In this document: positions 40,056-48,357 of the stretch, one piece after another
How positions within the stretch are numbered: position 1 is the first letter of the stretch
Layout of the letters: every line of letters begins with the position of its first letter
Source: Salinibacterium sp.
GTDB lineage: Bacteria; Actinomycetota; Actinomycetes; Actinomycetales; Microbacteriaceae
Length of the DNA: 64,000 nt
Assembly: GCA_015234465.1 (NCBI GenBank)
Contig: JADGNA010000008.1
Coordinates: 124,001-188,000, forward strand
Direction of reading: 5' to 3'
Position numbers and translations under genes: made by a program
Notes under the pieces: model-generated
Told to the model about the DNA's origin: nothing
Database searches by the model: none
What the model saw: only the letters and a program-made list of their open reading frames with translations

Positions 40056-40502
40056 TCACGCGCGGAGCGTGCGGCTATTCCTCCGAATGGCGACGGCCTT
40101 CGGCCACGTGATCACGAGTGCGAAGAAGACGCCGATGACGGCGCCGATGGAGTTGGAGGCCAGGTCGCGCGGGTCGGCGACCCGCTCAGGAAGCATGAGC
40201 TGGATCGCCTCGATGCCGACCGTGAGCGCGACGGCGAGGACGATGGCGACCCACCAGAGCCGTCGGCCGAGGAGCAGCACGAACATGAGCCCGAGGGGCA
40301 CGAACATGAGCACGTTCGCCGTGAACTCGACGCCGCTGTAGGTGACCCAGTCGGTCGCCTCGTGGCGCTGCAGCCACCGGATGACGCGCAACAGCAGGCC
40401 GCGCCCCTCCTCGTCGAGCGGTTGCGGGCCCAGCGTGATCCACGCGACGACGGCGAGGTAGCCGAAAGTCGCGAGGCTCAGGATCGGGTGGCGCCGCAGC
40501 AT
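40056..40502 (-). CDS. VanZ-family membrane protein
   Basis: This 148-residue protein has four membrane helices and the VanZ pattern: an N-terminal helix with AWITLGPQPL, then EFTANVLMFVPLGLMFVLLL, IEAIQLMLPERVADPRDLASN and a final helix. Family members are linked to teicoplanin resistance or cell-envelope polymer handling; the specific role here is unknown. It is convergent with surE. Confidence 0.9.
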   Translation of the reverse strand: MLRRHPILSLATFGYLAVVAWITLGPQPLDEEGRGLLLRVIRWLQRHEATDWVTYSGVEFTANVLMFVPLGLMFVLLLGRRLWWVAIVLAVALTVGIEAIQLMLPERVADPRDLASNSIGAVIGVFFALVITWPKAVAIRRNSRTLRA

Positions 40503-40570
40503 CCGTCAATCATGGTGGACACGGTCTGTGAGCGCGCCGCCCAGGCGCCGGGAGGAGGCTGTGCCCGCTC

Positions 40571-41419
40571 CTAGAACTCCTCGTGGGTGTCGGGGTCACC
40601 GTCCCAGAGACGGCCGGACTCGAGGGCGCTGATCGCGGCGACCTGCTCGTCGTCGAGTTCGAAGCCGAAGACGTCGAGGTTCTCGCGCTGCCGCTCGGCG
40701 TCCCCAGACTTCGGCAGCGGGATGGCCCCGAGCTGCACGTGCCAGCGCAGCACGACCTGCGTCGGGGTCACGCCCAGCGCTTCGGAGATCTGCACGATGG
40801 CGGGCTCGCTGGCGAAATCTGCGTGCCGGGAACCCAGCGGGCTCCAGCTCTGCGTGACGATGCCGCGCTCCCTGTGGAAGTCGCGGAGTGGCTCCTGCGA
40901 GAAGCGCGGATGCAACTCCACCTGGTTGACGGCGGGCGTCACCCCGGTCTCCTCGATGAGTCGCGTGAGGTGCTGCGGCGTGAAGTTGCTGACCCCGATG
41001 GAACGTGCGAGACCGCGCTCGCGGAGCTCGATGAAGCCGCGCCACGCATCCACGTAGCGATCCACCTTCGGCAGTGGCCAGTGGATCAGGTAGAGGTCGA
41101 CATAGTCGAGCCCGAGGTTGCCGAGCGACTCCTCGAGGCTCGCGACCGCCTCGTCGAAGCCGTGGTGGCGCCCGGGCAGCTTGGTCGTGACGAAGAGTTC
41201 CTCCCGCGAGACGGGCTGCTCGAGCCCGGCGGCGGCACGCACCGCCTCGCCGACCTCGCGCTCGTTGCCGTAGTTGAGCGCCGTGTCGAGCATCCGGTAG
41301 CCGGATGCGACGGCGGCGGTCATGGACGAAATGCCCTCATCGCCCGTGAGCTTGTAGGTGCCGAGCCCGAGGGCGGGGATGTCGCGGCCGTCGTTCAGAG
41401 TGATCGTGGGGGTCGTCAT
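40571..41419 (-). CDS. Aldo/keto reductase
   Basis: This 282-residue protein is an NADPH-dependent aldo/keto reductase of the 2,5-diketo-gluconate reductase type. It has LGLGTYKL, the tetrad residues in RMLDTALNYGNE (D, Y), TTKLPGRHH (K) and YLIHWPLP (H), plus GVSNFTPQHL and the cofactor-binding IPLPKSG. It reduces carbonyls to alcohols in the cytoplasm; the substrate is unknown. ATG 41419 is chosen because the longer upstream frame is not protein-like. Confidence 0.93.
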   Translation of the reverse strand: MTTPTITLNDGRDIPALGLGTYKLTGDEGISSMTAAVASGYRMLDTALNYGNEREVGEAVRAAAGLEQPVSREELFVTTKLPGRHHGFDEAVASLEESLGNLGLDYVDLYLIHWPLPKVDRYVDAWRGFIELRERGLARSIGVSNFTPQHLTRLIEETGVTPAVNQVELHPRFSQEPLRDFHRERGIVTQSWSPLGSRHADFASEPAIVQISEALGVTPTQVVLRWHVQLGAIPLPKSGDAERQRENLDVFGFELDDEQVAAISALESGRLWDGDPDTHEEF

Positions 41420-41466
41420 TCTTCCAGTCTGCCCCTCGCCGTGCGCGCCAGGTAGGCCGCGAACAC

Positions 41467-42183
41467 TCAGGCAGTGAGCCCGAGCGCGTCCATGCGACGC
41501 GTGTGTGCCGCGATGAGCTCTGTGAAGACGGGCTCGAGCCGTGCCTCGTCTGGCGCAACCCGGCCGGGCACGGCGAGGGACGAGCGGGCCACGAGCAGGG
41601 TGTCGCCCACGAGACGCCGGCCCCACAGCGCGAGCCGCGACGCGAGCACGGGCTCAGCGTCGATCGCGCTGCGCAGCTGCTCTACGATGATGTGGCTGGG
41701 GTCGTTGGAGAGCACCGTCTGGATGCGCTCGCGAGGAGCGGCAGGCAGGCCGTCGGCGAGCGCCAGGAAGAAGTCGGTCAGCATGCTGGCGGTGATGTAG
41801 CTCGTCACGACGGTCTCGTGCCAGTCGCTGCTTCGCGTGCGCTCACGGAACGACTCGACGGGGGCCGCGAAGTACTCCATGAGCTCCTCGGGACGGTCTC
41901 CACCCCGTTCGATCTCCGCGAGGAGGCCCTCAAGCTTCGAGAGCGACACGCGGGCGACCCGCGTGAGTGCGACCTTGTCGCGCGTCGTCGGCGAGTGCGC
42001 GATGGCCCCGGAGACGACCTCGAAGTTCGACAGCTGCAGCGACGCCGCCTGCCCCAGATACCGCGGCAGGTCGGGCGTGAGCTCGGCAAGACTGACCCTG
42101 TTGACGGCCTGGTCGGATGACGAGCGCCGCTGCTTGAGCTTGGGCGCGTGAACCGGGCGGGGTCGGCGGCCGAAGAGGGACAT
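41467..42183 (-). CDS. Ferritin-like-fold protein
   Basis: This 238-residue helical protein resembles the actinobacterial ferritin-like (MiaE-type) family adjacent to DEAD-box helicases: LGQAASLQLSNFEVVSGAI, RVSLSKLEGLLAEIER and DWHETVVTSYITASMLTDFF. The expected carboxylate/His metal ligands are partly visible (E in NFEV, E and H in DWHET). An oxygenase activity is possible but unproven. It is divergent from the helicase. Confidence 0.85.
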   Translation of the reverse strand: MSLFGRRPRPVHAPKLKQRRSSSDQAVNRVSLAELTPDLPRYLGQAASLQLSNFEVVSGAIAHSPTTRDKVALTRVARVSLSKLEGLLAEIERGGDRPEELMEYFAAPVESFRERTRSSDWHETVVTSYITASMLTDFFLALADGLPAAPRERIQTVLSNDPSHIIVEQLRSAIDAEPVLASRLALWGRRLVGDTLLVARSSLAVPGRVAPDEARLEPVFTELIAAHTRRMDALGLTA

Positions 42184-42326
42184 CACGCATAAAGACTAGC
42201 GTCGAGGGGCTTATCAGACGCTCATCCCCTAAACTGGCTGGTAATGCCTCCCGCTTCTGGTGGAGGCTCCCTACGCCCCAGGTCAAGAGCGGGCGTACGC
42301 ACGCTTCGGAACAGGGCACACTCATC

Positions 42327-43835
42327 GTGACTTCAGAACAGATCAACCCCGACACGGATTCAATCGAGATCGACGCAACGGCGGCTCCCGTCGTAGAGCA
42401 GACCTTCGCTGACCTCGGCATCGAGCAAGACATGGTTGACGCGCTCGCGTCGAAGGGCATCACCTCGCCCTTCCCCATCCAGACCCAGACCATCCCCATG
42501 GGGCTCGGCGGCCAGGACATCATCGGCCAGGCCAAGACAGGCACGGGCAAGACCCTCGGTTTCGGCCTCCCCCTCCTGCAGTCGCTCGGCACCAATCCCG
42601 AGCCCGGCGTCAAGGCGCTTGTCGTCGTGCCGACCCGCGAGCTCTGCGTGCAGGTCGCGGAAGACCTGACGCTTGCCGCATCCAACCGCTCCACGCAGGT
42701 CGCCGCGATCTATGGCGGCAAGGCCTACGAGGGCCAGATCGAGCAGCTCAAGGCGGGCGCACAGGTCGTCGTCGGCACCCCGGGCCGCCTGCTCGACCTC
42801 GCGAGCCAGCGGATGCTCTCGCTCAAGGACGTCAAGGTCATGGTGCTCGACGAGGCCGACAAGATGCTCGACCTCGGCTTCCTCTCCGACATCGAGAAGC
42901 TCTTCTCCCAGACCAACCCCACACGTCACACGATGCTGTTCTCGGCGACGATGCCCGGCCCCATCGTGGCCCTCGCGCGTCGCTTCATGAACAAGCCGAT
43001 CCACATCCGCGCGACTGACCCCGACGAGGGCCTCACGCAGGCGAACATCAAGCACGTCGTCTACCGCGCCCACAGCCTCGACAAGGACGAGGTGATCGCG
43101 CGCATCCTGCAGGCCGAGGGCCGCGGCAAGACCGTCATCTTCACGCGCACCAAGCGTGCCGCCGCGAAGCTCGTCGAGGAACTCAACGAACGCGGCTTCA
43201 ATGCCGCCGCCGTGCATGGTGACCTCAACCAGGACCAGCGTGAGCGCGCAATGGCCGCGTTCAAGGCCGGCAAGAAAGACATCCTCATCGCAACGGATGT
43301 CGCGGCACGCGGCATCGACGTCAATGACGTCACGCACGTCATCAACCACACCGTGCCAGACGACCACGACACCTACCTGCACCGCGCGGGCCGCACGGGT
43401 CGCGCCGGCAAGACGGGCATCGCGGTCACCTTCGTGGACTGGGACGACCTGCACAAGTGGGCGCTCATCAACCGCGCACTCGAGATGGGCATCGACGAGC
43501 CGGTCGAGACCTACTCCTCCTCGCCGCACCTCTTCAGCGACCTCGACATCCCCGAGGGCACCAAGGGTCGTCTTCCGAGCGCGGGTCCCGTGCGGGCGCG
43601 TGAACCGCGTACGGGCTCCTCTGGTGCGTCGGGCTCGGCTCGCGGTGGCTCCGGCCGGCCCGCGCGGGAGCGTGGCGCCGCGGACGGTCGCCGCCGCCAG
43701 CATGGCCGCAGCGATGCCGAGAGTGCCGCCAAGCCCGAGGGCGCGGGCACGCACGATGGCGGCGAGCCGCGTCGTCGGCGTCGCCGCACCCGCCGTCCCA
43801 GCACGGGCGCGGGCAGCACGCCGCCCACCGCCTGA
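42327..43835 (+). CDS. DEAD-box RNA helicase
   Basis: This 502-residue protein contains a Q motif (FPIQTQTIPMGL), AKTGTGKT (69-76), PTRELCVQV, the DEAD box in VLDEADKMLDLGF, SAT, ATDVAARGIDV and HRAGRTGR. It unwinds RNA duplexes, probably in ribosome assembly or mRNA turnover. The C-terminal 90 residues are a basic Arg/Gly/Ser-rich tail for RNA contact. GTG 42327 follows an untranslated leader of about 140 bases with a small GCCTCC/GGAGGC hairpin at 42246-42267; long leaders are typical of cold-regulated helicases. Confidence 0.95.
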   Translation: MTSEQINPDTDSIEIDATAAPVVEQTFADLGIEQDMVDALASKGITSPFPIQTQTIPMGLGGQDIIGQAKTGTGKTLGFGLPLLQSLGTNPEPGVKALVVVPTRELCVQVAEDLTLAASNRSTQVAAIYGGKAYEGQIEQLKAGAQVVVGTPGRLLDLASQRMLSLKDVKVMVLDEADKMLDLGFLSDIEKLFSQTNPTRHTMLFSATMPGPIVALARRFMNKPIHIRATDPDEGLTQANIKHVVYRAHSLDKDEVIARILQAEGRGKTVIFTRTKRAAAKLVEELNERGFNAAAVHGDLNQDQRERAMAAFKAGKKDILIATDVAARGIDVNDVTHVINHTVPDDHDTYLHRAGRTGRAGKTGIAVTFVDWDDLHKWALINRALEMGIDEPVETYSSSPHLFSDLDIPEGTKGRLPSAGPVRAREPRTGSSGASGSARGGSGRPARERGAADGRRRQHGRSDAESAAKPEGAGTHDGGEPRRRRRRTRRPSTGAGSTPPTA

Positions 43836-43839
43836 GCCG

Positions 43840-44691
43840 CTAGGGCAGGAACGGCGCCGAGCCGGTGCCTTCCGCGATGATGCGCTCGAGCACGGCCTCC
43901 TCGGTCGTGAACTCCGCGAGACGGTTCGGCTTGCCGAAGCCGTGGTAGTCACTCGAGCCGGTCATGACGAGTTCGTAGCGTTCGGCGAGGCGCCGCAGCA
44001 TCCGCTTTCCTGACTCGGTGTTCTCGCGGTGCCCGACCTCGAGCCCGAGCAGGCCCGCCTCGACCAGGCGTGCGAGGGTCTTCTCGTCGACGACGGCATC
44101 CCGACCCTCGGTCGCCGGATGCGCGAGCACCGGCACGCCGCCCGCGGCCCGGATGAGCCGCACAGCCGCGACGGGGTCGGGCGCGTAGTGCGGCCTCGTG
44201 TAGCCGTGCCTCGGGTGCAGGATCGACTCGAATGCCTCGCTGCGGGTCGCCGCATGCCCCTTCGCGACGAGCGCGTCGGCGATGTGGGGTCGCCCCACGG
44301 TCGCGCCCTCCTGCGTGTGCTCGAGCACGTCGTCCCAGCTGAGGCTGTAGTCGACCGAGAGCCTGTGCACGATGCTCTCTGCACGGGTGAGCCGGGACGC
44401 GCGGATGCGGGCCGTCTCGGCGACGATCGCGGCATCCGTGGGGTCGAAGAGGTACGCGAGCACGTGCACTGAGCGCCATTCGAGCCGCGTGCTCAGTTCC
44501 ATGCCCGGGATGACGGTGAGCGAGGTGCCGGCTGCCGCCAGCCGCGCCTCCTGCCACCCGGCCGTCGAGTCATGGTCGGTGATGGCGATCGCGTCGAGAC
44601 CGGCCTCGATCGCCGCCTCGACGAGCATTGTCGGGGTGTCTGTGCCGTCCGAGACGCTGCTGTGTGTGTGCAGGTCGATGACGCGGGCCAT
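43840..44691 (-). CDS. PHP-domain phosphoesterase
   Basis: This 283-residue protein has the PHP metal motifs: IDLHTHSSVSDGT (HxH), ITDHDSTAGW (D,H), PGMELSTR (E), VLAHPATEG (H) and SSDYHGFGK (DxH). This set is complete and fits the nucleoside 3',5'-bisphosphate / RNA 5'-exonuclease (RNase AM-like) group. It is convergent with the helicase gene, with only four bases between the stops. Confidence 0.92.
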   Translation of the reverse strand: MARVIDLHTHSSVSDGTDTPTMLVEAAIEAGLDAIAITDHDSTAGWQEARLAAAGTSLTVIPGMELSTRLEWRSVHVLAYLFDPTDAAIVAETARIRASRLTRAESIVHRLSVDYSLSWDDVLEHTQEGATVGRPHIADALVAKGHAATRSEAFESILHPRHGYTRPHYAPDPVAAVRLIRAAGGVPVLAHPATEGRDAVVDEKTLARLVEAGLLGLEVGHRENTESGKRMLRRLAERYELVMTGSSDYHGFGKPNRLAEFTTEEAVLERIIAEGTGSAPFLP

Positions 44692-44727
44692 GCCGCCACT
44701 CTATTCGCGCGGGCCAAGTAGTGTTGC

Positions 44728-45798
44728 ATGGCCATGTTCCGTCGACTCATTGCCGCCCTCGTGATCGGGGGGACGGCCGTACTCCTGCTGGTCATGGCCT
44801 GGCCGCAACTGTTCGGGGTGCAGCGCCTCGGTGTGGTCGTGCAGCTCGTGTCGCTGCGGGGCCTCGCGATCGCGGTCGCCCTCGCGCTCGTCGTCGTGCT
44901 GCTCCTGCTCGCGCTGTTCATCCGCGGCTTCCGCCCCCTGGCGGCGTCGCTCACGGTGCTCCTCCTCGCCTTCGCGGCCGTCAGCGGAGCCGTGCTCGGC
45001 ACGCGCGGCTTCGGGCCGGGCGACTCGATCGATCCCGCGCAGCGTGCCGCCGACTCCGTGACCGTCATGGCCTGGAACACCCTCGGCCCCGCGACGGAGG
45101 CAGTGGATGTCGCATCCCTCGCCCTCGAGGTCGAGGCCGATGTCGTCGTGCTGCCCGAGACGCGGGAGGAGGACGCGATCGCGGCCGCCCTGCTCATGCG
45201 CGAGGCAGGCCAGCCGATGTGGGTGCTCACGAGCGCCTACGACCGCATCTCCCCCGCCCGCTCGACCTCGATGCTCGTGAGCGTCAGCCTGGGCGAATAC
45301 CGTTTCGAGCCGGACGCCCGCACGACCTCCGTGCTCCCGACCCTCGTGGCGACGCCCGTCGACGGCGAGGGCCCAACCCTTGTCGCGGTGCATGCGGTCG
45401 CGCCAATCCAGGGCCAGATGGACAACTGGCGCAGCGACCTCGCGCTCCTGGCGGAGCTGTGCTCCGGCGACGACATCATCATGGCGGGTGATTTCAACTC
45501 GACCATCGACCACTTCTCCGGCCTCGGCTCGCCCGATTCCGGCGCACAGGCCGGTGCGCAGGCCGACCCACGCGCCGCCGCGGCGCGACTCGGCGACTGC
45601 ACGGATGCCGCGGCACTGGCCGGTGCCGGAGCGGTCGGCACCTGGCCCACCTCGGTTCCCGCGCCGCTCGGCGCGCCCATCGACCACGTCATGGCGACCG
45701 ACGCCTGGCACGTCGATGGCTTCCGCGTGATCGACGACCGGGACGCCACGGGCAGCGACCACCGGCCGGTCGTCGCCGTGCTCAGCCCCGCCGCCTGA
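44728..45798 (+). CDS. Membrane-anchored endonuclease/exonuclease/phosphatase-family protein
   Basis: This 356-residue protein has three N-terminal membrane helices (residues 6-24, 44-64, 72-92) and an extracytoplasmic EEP domain: VTVMAWNTLG, VVVLPETREED (catalytic Glu), VHAVAPI, IIMAGDFNSTIDH and GSDHRPVVAVL (catalytic His). Such domains hydrolyse phosphodiesters, for example nucleic acids or phospholipids, at the cell surface. The gene is divergent from the PHP gene. Confidence 0.92.
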   Translation: MAMFRRLIAALVIGGTAVLLLVMAWPQLFGVQRLGVVVQLVSLRGLAIAVALALVVVLLLLALFIRGFRPLAASLTVLLLAFAAVSGAVLGTRGFGPGDSIDPAQRAADSVTVMAWNTLGPATEAVDVASLALEVEADVVVLPETREEDAIAAALLMREAGQPMWVLTSAYDRISPARSTSMLVSVSLGEYRFEPDARTTSVLPTLVATPVDGEGPTLVAVHAVAPIQGQMDNWRSDLALLAELCSGDDIIMAGDFNSTIDHFSGLGSPDSGAQAGAQADPRAAAARLGDCTDAAALAGAGAVGTWPTSVPAPLGAPIDHVMATDAWHVDGFRVIDDRDATGSDHRPVVAVLSPAA

Positions 45799-45845
45799 GC
45801 GGCGACATCCGCTCCCCTTCGCGAGGTCACGATTTGGTCTCCGAC

Positions 45846-45874
45846 TTGCGAGAGGGAGCGTTCTGTATTTATAT
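45846..45874 (+). promoter_or_regulatory. Sigma-70-type promoter of the 63-residue protein gene
   Basis: TTGCGA (-35, 45846-45851) and TTATAT (-10, 45869-45874) are separated by 17 bases and stand out as very AT-rich in this GC-rich region. The transcript would start near 45880, inside the palindrome array, and reach the ATG at 46003. Confidence 0.6.
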
Positions 45875-45876
45875 AG

Positions 45877-45930
45877 AGAACGCGTTCTACAGAGTACTCG
45901 TTCTACAGAATGGGCGTTCTGCAGAATGGA
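45877..45930. repeat. Operator-like array: palindrome plus three 16-bp-spaced TTCTnnAGAR sites
   Basis: AGAACGCGTTCT (45877-45888) is a perfect 12-base palindrome overlapping the likely transcription start. TTCTACAGAG (45885), TTCTACAGAA (45901) and TTCTGCAGAA (45917) follow at exactly 16-base intervals; the full repeat unit is about NCGTTCTRCAGARTRS. The palindromic sites and constant spacing suggest cooperative binding of a dimeric repressor or activator. Confidence 0.7.
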
Positions 45931-46002
45931 CGCTCTCGTCCGCACGCATCCCAGATACATCGTCGGGCACGACAGCCCGATGCCGACCAGCGAAGGAACA
46001 GC

Positions 46003-46194
46003 ATGTACGACACGATCGTTGCCCCAGCAGTTCTCCCGCAGCGCCAGGCCCCCGTCGCGCCCTACCCCGTCGAGTCCGAAGACCACGTCTCGCTCGCCAT
46101 GGCGCCCATCTCCTCACTCTTCGGCCCCCTCGTGCCGCGCAACGCACACCGCCGCCCCGCTCGCGCACGGCGCACCTACCGCGCCGTCGCCTGA
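46003..46194 (+). CDS. Small protein behind a strongly regulated promoter
   Basis: This 63-residue protein starts at ATG 46003 with AAGGA at 5 bases. It has a Pro/Ala/Val-rich N-terminal half (MYDTIVAPAVLPQRQAP), a hydrophobic middle (SLAMAPISSLFGPLV) and a strongly basic end (RRPARARRTY). No domain is recognised. A long leader with the operator array precedes it, so it is probably made only under specific conditions. It could be a nucleic-acid-binding or membrane-associated regulator. Confidence 0.65.
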   Translation: MYDTIVAPAVLPQRQAPVAPYPVESEDHVSLAMAPISSLFGPLVPRNAHRRPARARRTYRAVA

Positions 46195-46257
46195 CCGGCG
46201 CAGGGGTCGGTCCGCACTCCCAGCGCGCTCTCCCCGCCCCGATGGGACAATGGCTGG

Positions 46258-47808
46258 ATGGACGCGCACGCCACTGAGACCACCGGCACCGACACGACCG
46301 GCACGACGGACACCGCAACGCCCGACGTGACCCCCGAGGGCACGGCGCCGCGGGCGACGGCCAACCGCTCGACGACGCCGAGTTCCTCGACCTTCACCGA
46401 CTACATCACGTCGCAGTGGGCGGAGCGCGAGGAGTCCACGCCGAGTGCCCGCGAGGTCGCCGAGCACGCGGCCCGACGCCGGGCAGCCATCTCGGCGCTG
46501 CACCGAGGACGGCGGTTGATCGTTCCCGCCGGCGCAGCCAAGGTGCGGTCCAACGACACCGACTACCCCTACCGGGCCCACTCCGCCTTCGCGCACCTCA
46601 CCGGCTGGGGTGCCGACAGCGAGCCCGGCGCCGTGCTCGTGCTCGAACCTGCGGGCGAGACCCACGAGGCGACCCTCTACTTCCGCGAGCGCGCGGGCCG
46701 CGACTCCGACGAGTTCTACGCCAACCCGGAGATCGGTGAGTTCTGGATCGGGCCGCGCCCCTCGCTGCGACAAGTCTCCGCCGACCTCGCGATCGCGACG
46801 GAGCACCTCGCCGAGTTCGACGCCGTCGTCGCGACGAGCGACGCATCCACCCTCATCGTGCGGGACGCCGACGACGCTGTCACCCGCCGCGTCGACGAAA
46901 CCCGCACGACCCTCTCCCCCGACGACGAGTCGTGGCGGGAAGCGGATGACGCCCTCGCGCGCGACCTCTCCGAACTGCGGCTCGTGAAGGATGCCTGGGA
47001 GGTGCAGCAGATGCGCCTCGCCGTCACTGCGACCGCCCGCGGCTTCGACGACGTCATCGCGGACCGCGACGAGATCGTCGCCCACCCCCGCGGCGAGCGC
47101 CTCGTCGAGGGCACCTTCAACCGGCGGGCGCGCGCCGACGGCAACACGGTCGGCTACGACACGATCGCAGCGAGCGGCCCGCACGCCTGCATCCTGCACT
47201 GGACGCGCAACGACGGCCCCGTGCGCGAGGGTGACCTCATCCTCCTCGACGCCGGCATCGAGCTCGAAAGCTACTACACAGCAGACATCACCCGCACGCT
47301 GCCCGTGAGCGGCACCTTCACGCCCGTGCAGCGTCGCGTCTACGAGGCCGTGCTCGAAGCAGCGGATGCCGCCTTCGCGATCGTGCGACCCGGCATCCGC
47401 TTCAGGGAGATCCACGCTGAGGCGATGCGGGTCATCGCCGAGAAGACGGCCGAGTGGGGTCTGCTCCCCGTCAGTGCCGAGGAGTCACTCGAGGCCGACA
47501 AGCAGTACCACCGCCGCTACATGGTGCACGGCACGAGCCACCACCTGGGAATGGACGTGCACGACTGCGCCAAGGCCCGTCGCGAGCTCTACCTCGACGG
47601 CGTGCTCGAGGAGGGCATGGTCTTCACGATTGAGCCCGGGCTCTACTTCCAGCCCGACGACCTCACGGTGCCCGAGGAGTATCGAAGCATCGGCGTGCGC
47701 ATCGAAGACGACATCCTCGTGACGGCGGACGGGGCCGAGAACCTCAGCGTCGGTATCCCGCGCACGGCAGACGACGTCGAGCGGTGGATGCGCCGCGCGG
47801 CCGACTGA
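46258..47808 (+). CDS. Xaa-Pro aminopeptidase (M24B, PepP-like)
   Basis: This 516-residue protein has an N-terminal creatinase-like domain (about 50-230) and a C-terminal pita-bread M24 domain with the five metal ligands: Asp in LLDAGIELESYYTADITR (two Asp), His in GTSHHLGMDVHD, Glu in FTIEPGLY and Glu in GVRIEDDI. It removes N-terminal residues preceding proline in cytoplasmic peptides. The first 45 residues are a Thr-rich low-complexity extension not usual in the family. Confidence 0.94.
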   Translation: MDAHATETTGTDTTGTTDTATPDVTPEGTAPRATANRSTTPSSSTFTDYITSQWAEREESTPSAREVAEHAARRRAAISALHRGRRLIVPAGAAKVRSNDTDYPYRAHSAFAHLTGWGADSEPGAVLVLEPAGETHEATLYFRERAGRDSDEFYANPEIGEFWIGPRPSLRQVSADLAIATEHLAEFDAVVATSDASTLIVRDADDAVTRRVDETRTTLSPDDESWREADDALARDLSELRLVKDAWEVQQMRLAVTATARGFDDVIADRDEIVAHPRGERLVEGTFNRRARADGNTVGYDTIAASGPHACILHWTRNDGPVREGDLILLDAGIELESYYTADITRTLPVSGTFTPVQRRVYEAVLEAADAAFAIVRPGIRFREIHAEAMRVIAEKTAEWGLLPVSAEESLEADKQYHRRYMVHGTSHHLGMDVHDCAKARRELYLDGVLEEGMVFTIEPGLYFQPDDLTVPEEYRSIGVRIEDDILVTADGAENLSVGIPRTADDVERWMRRAAD

Positions 47809-47823
47809 CCGCGGGCTGCCCAG

Positions 47824-48321
47824 CTACTCCTGCGGTTCGGGCTGCGCGAGCAGTTCCTGCGCGCGAAGCGCGAGGGAGGGGTCGACCACGATCTGGTAGT
47901 TCGACGCGATGACCTGGTGCGTCGAGGTGAAGTCGCGGCGGCTGCGGTTCATCGCGTAGGAGACGATGCCGAAGATCATGCCGAAGCCGGCACCGATCAG
48001 GAGGGCCGCGCCGACGAACGCAATCGCGCCAGGGTTGTCGGAGAAGAGGAACAGGATGATGCCGAAGAAGAGGCCGAACCACGCGCCGCTCGCCGCTCCC
48101 GCACCCGCGGCGCGGCCGTACGTCAGCTTGCCCGTGACCCGCTCGACCGTCTTGAGGTCATTGCCCACGATCGCGAGCTGCTTGACCGGGAACTCACGCT
48201 TCGCCAGCCGATCGACGACCCCCTGCGCCTCGGGGTAGGTCTCGTAGGTGCCGAGGATCTCGCCACGGGGAAGACTGGGCGCCAGGGCGCCGCGACGCGA
48301 GAACGGAGATGGGCTGGTCAC
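47824..48321 (-). CDS. General-stress-protein-like membrane protein
   Basis: This 165-residue protein has a GSP17M-like N-terminal domain (LGTYETYPEAQGVVDRLAK, FPVKQLAIVGNDL), a Gly-rich hairpin of two membrane helices (ASGAWFGLFFGIILFLF; FVGAALLIGAGFGMIFGIV) and a C-terminal NYQIVVDPSLALRAQELL. This arrangement is common and uncharacterised in Actinobacteria. GTG 48321 starts the protein; a longer upstream frame is antisense and rejected. It is divergent from the CBS/MgtE-N gene. Confidence 0.85.
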   Translation of the reverse strand: MTSPSPFSRRGALAPSLPRGEILGTYETYPEAQGVVDRLAKREFPVKQLAIVGNDLKTVERVTGKLTYGRAAGAGAASGAWFGLFFGIILFLFSDNPGAIAFVGAALLIGAGFGMIFGIVSYAMNRSRRDFTSTHQVIASNYQIVVDPSLALRAQELLAQPEPQE

Positions 48322-48357
48322 AGGCTCATTCTTCCATGCGGCGGCTAGGGTTAAGCC

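Noticed and set aside
45883..45930. CRISPR-like interpretation of the 16-bp repeats
   Set aside because: Units are contiguous with no unique spacers, too short, and directly downstream of a promoter; an operator array is the better reading.
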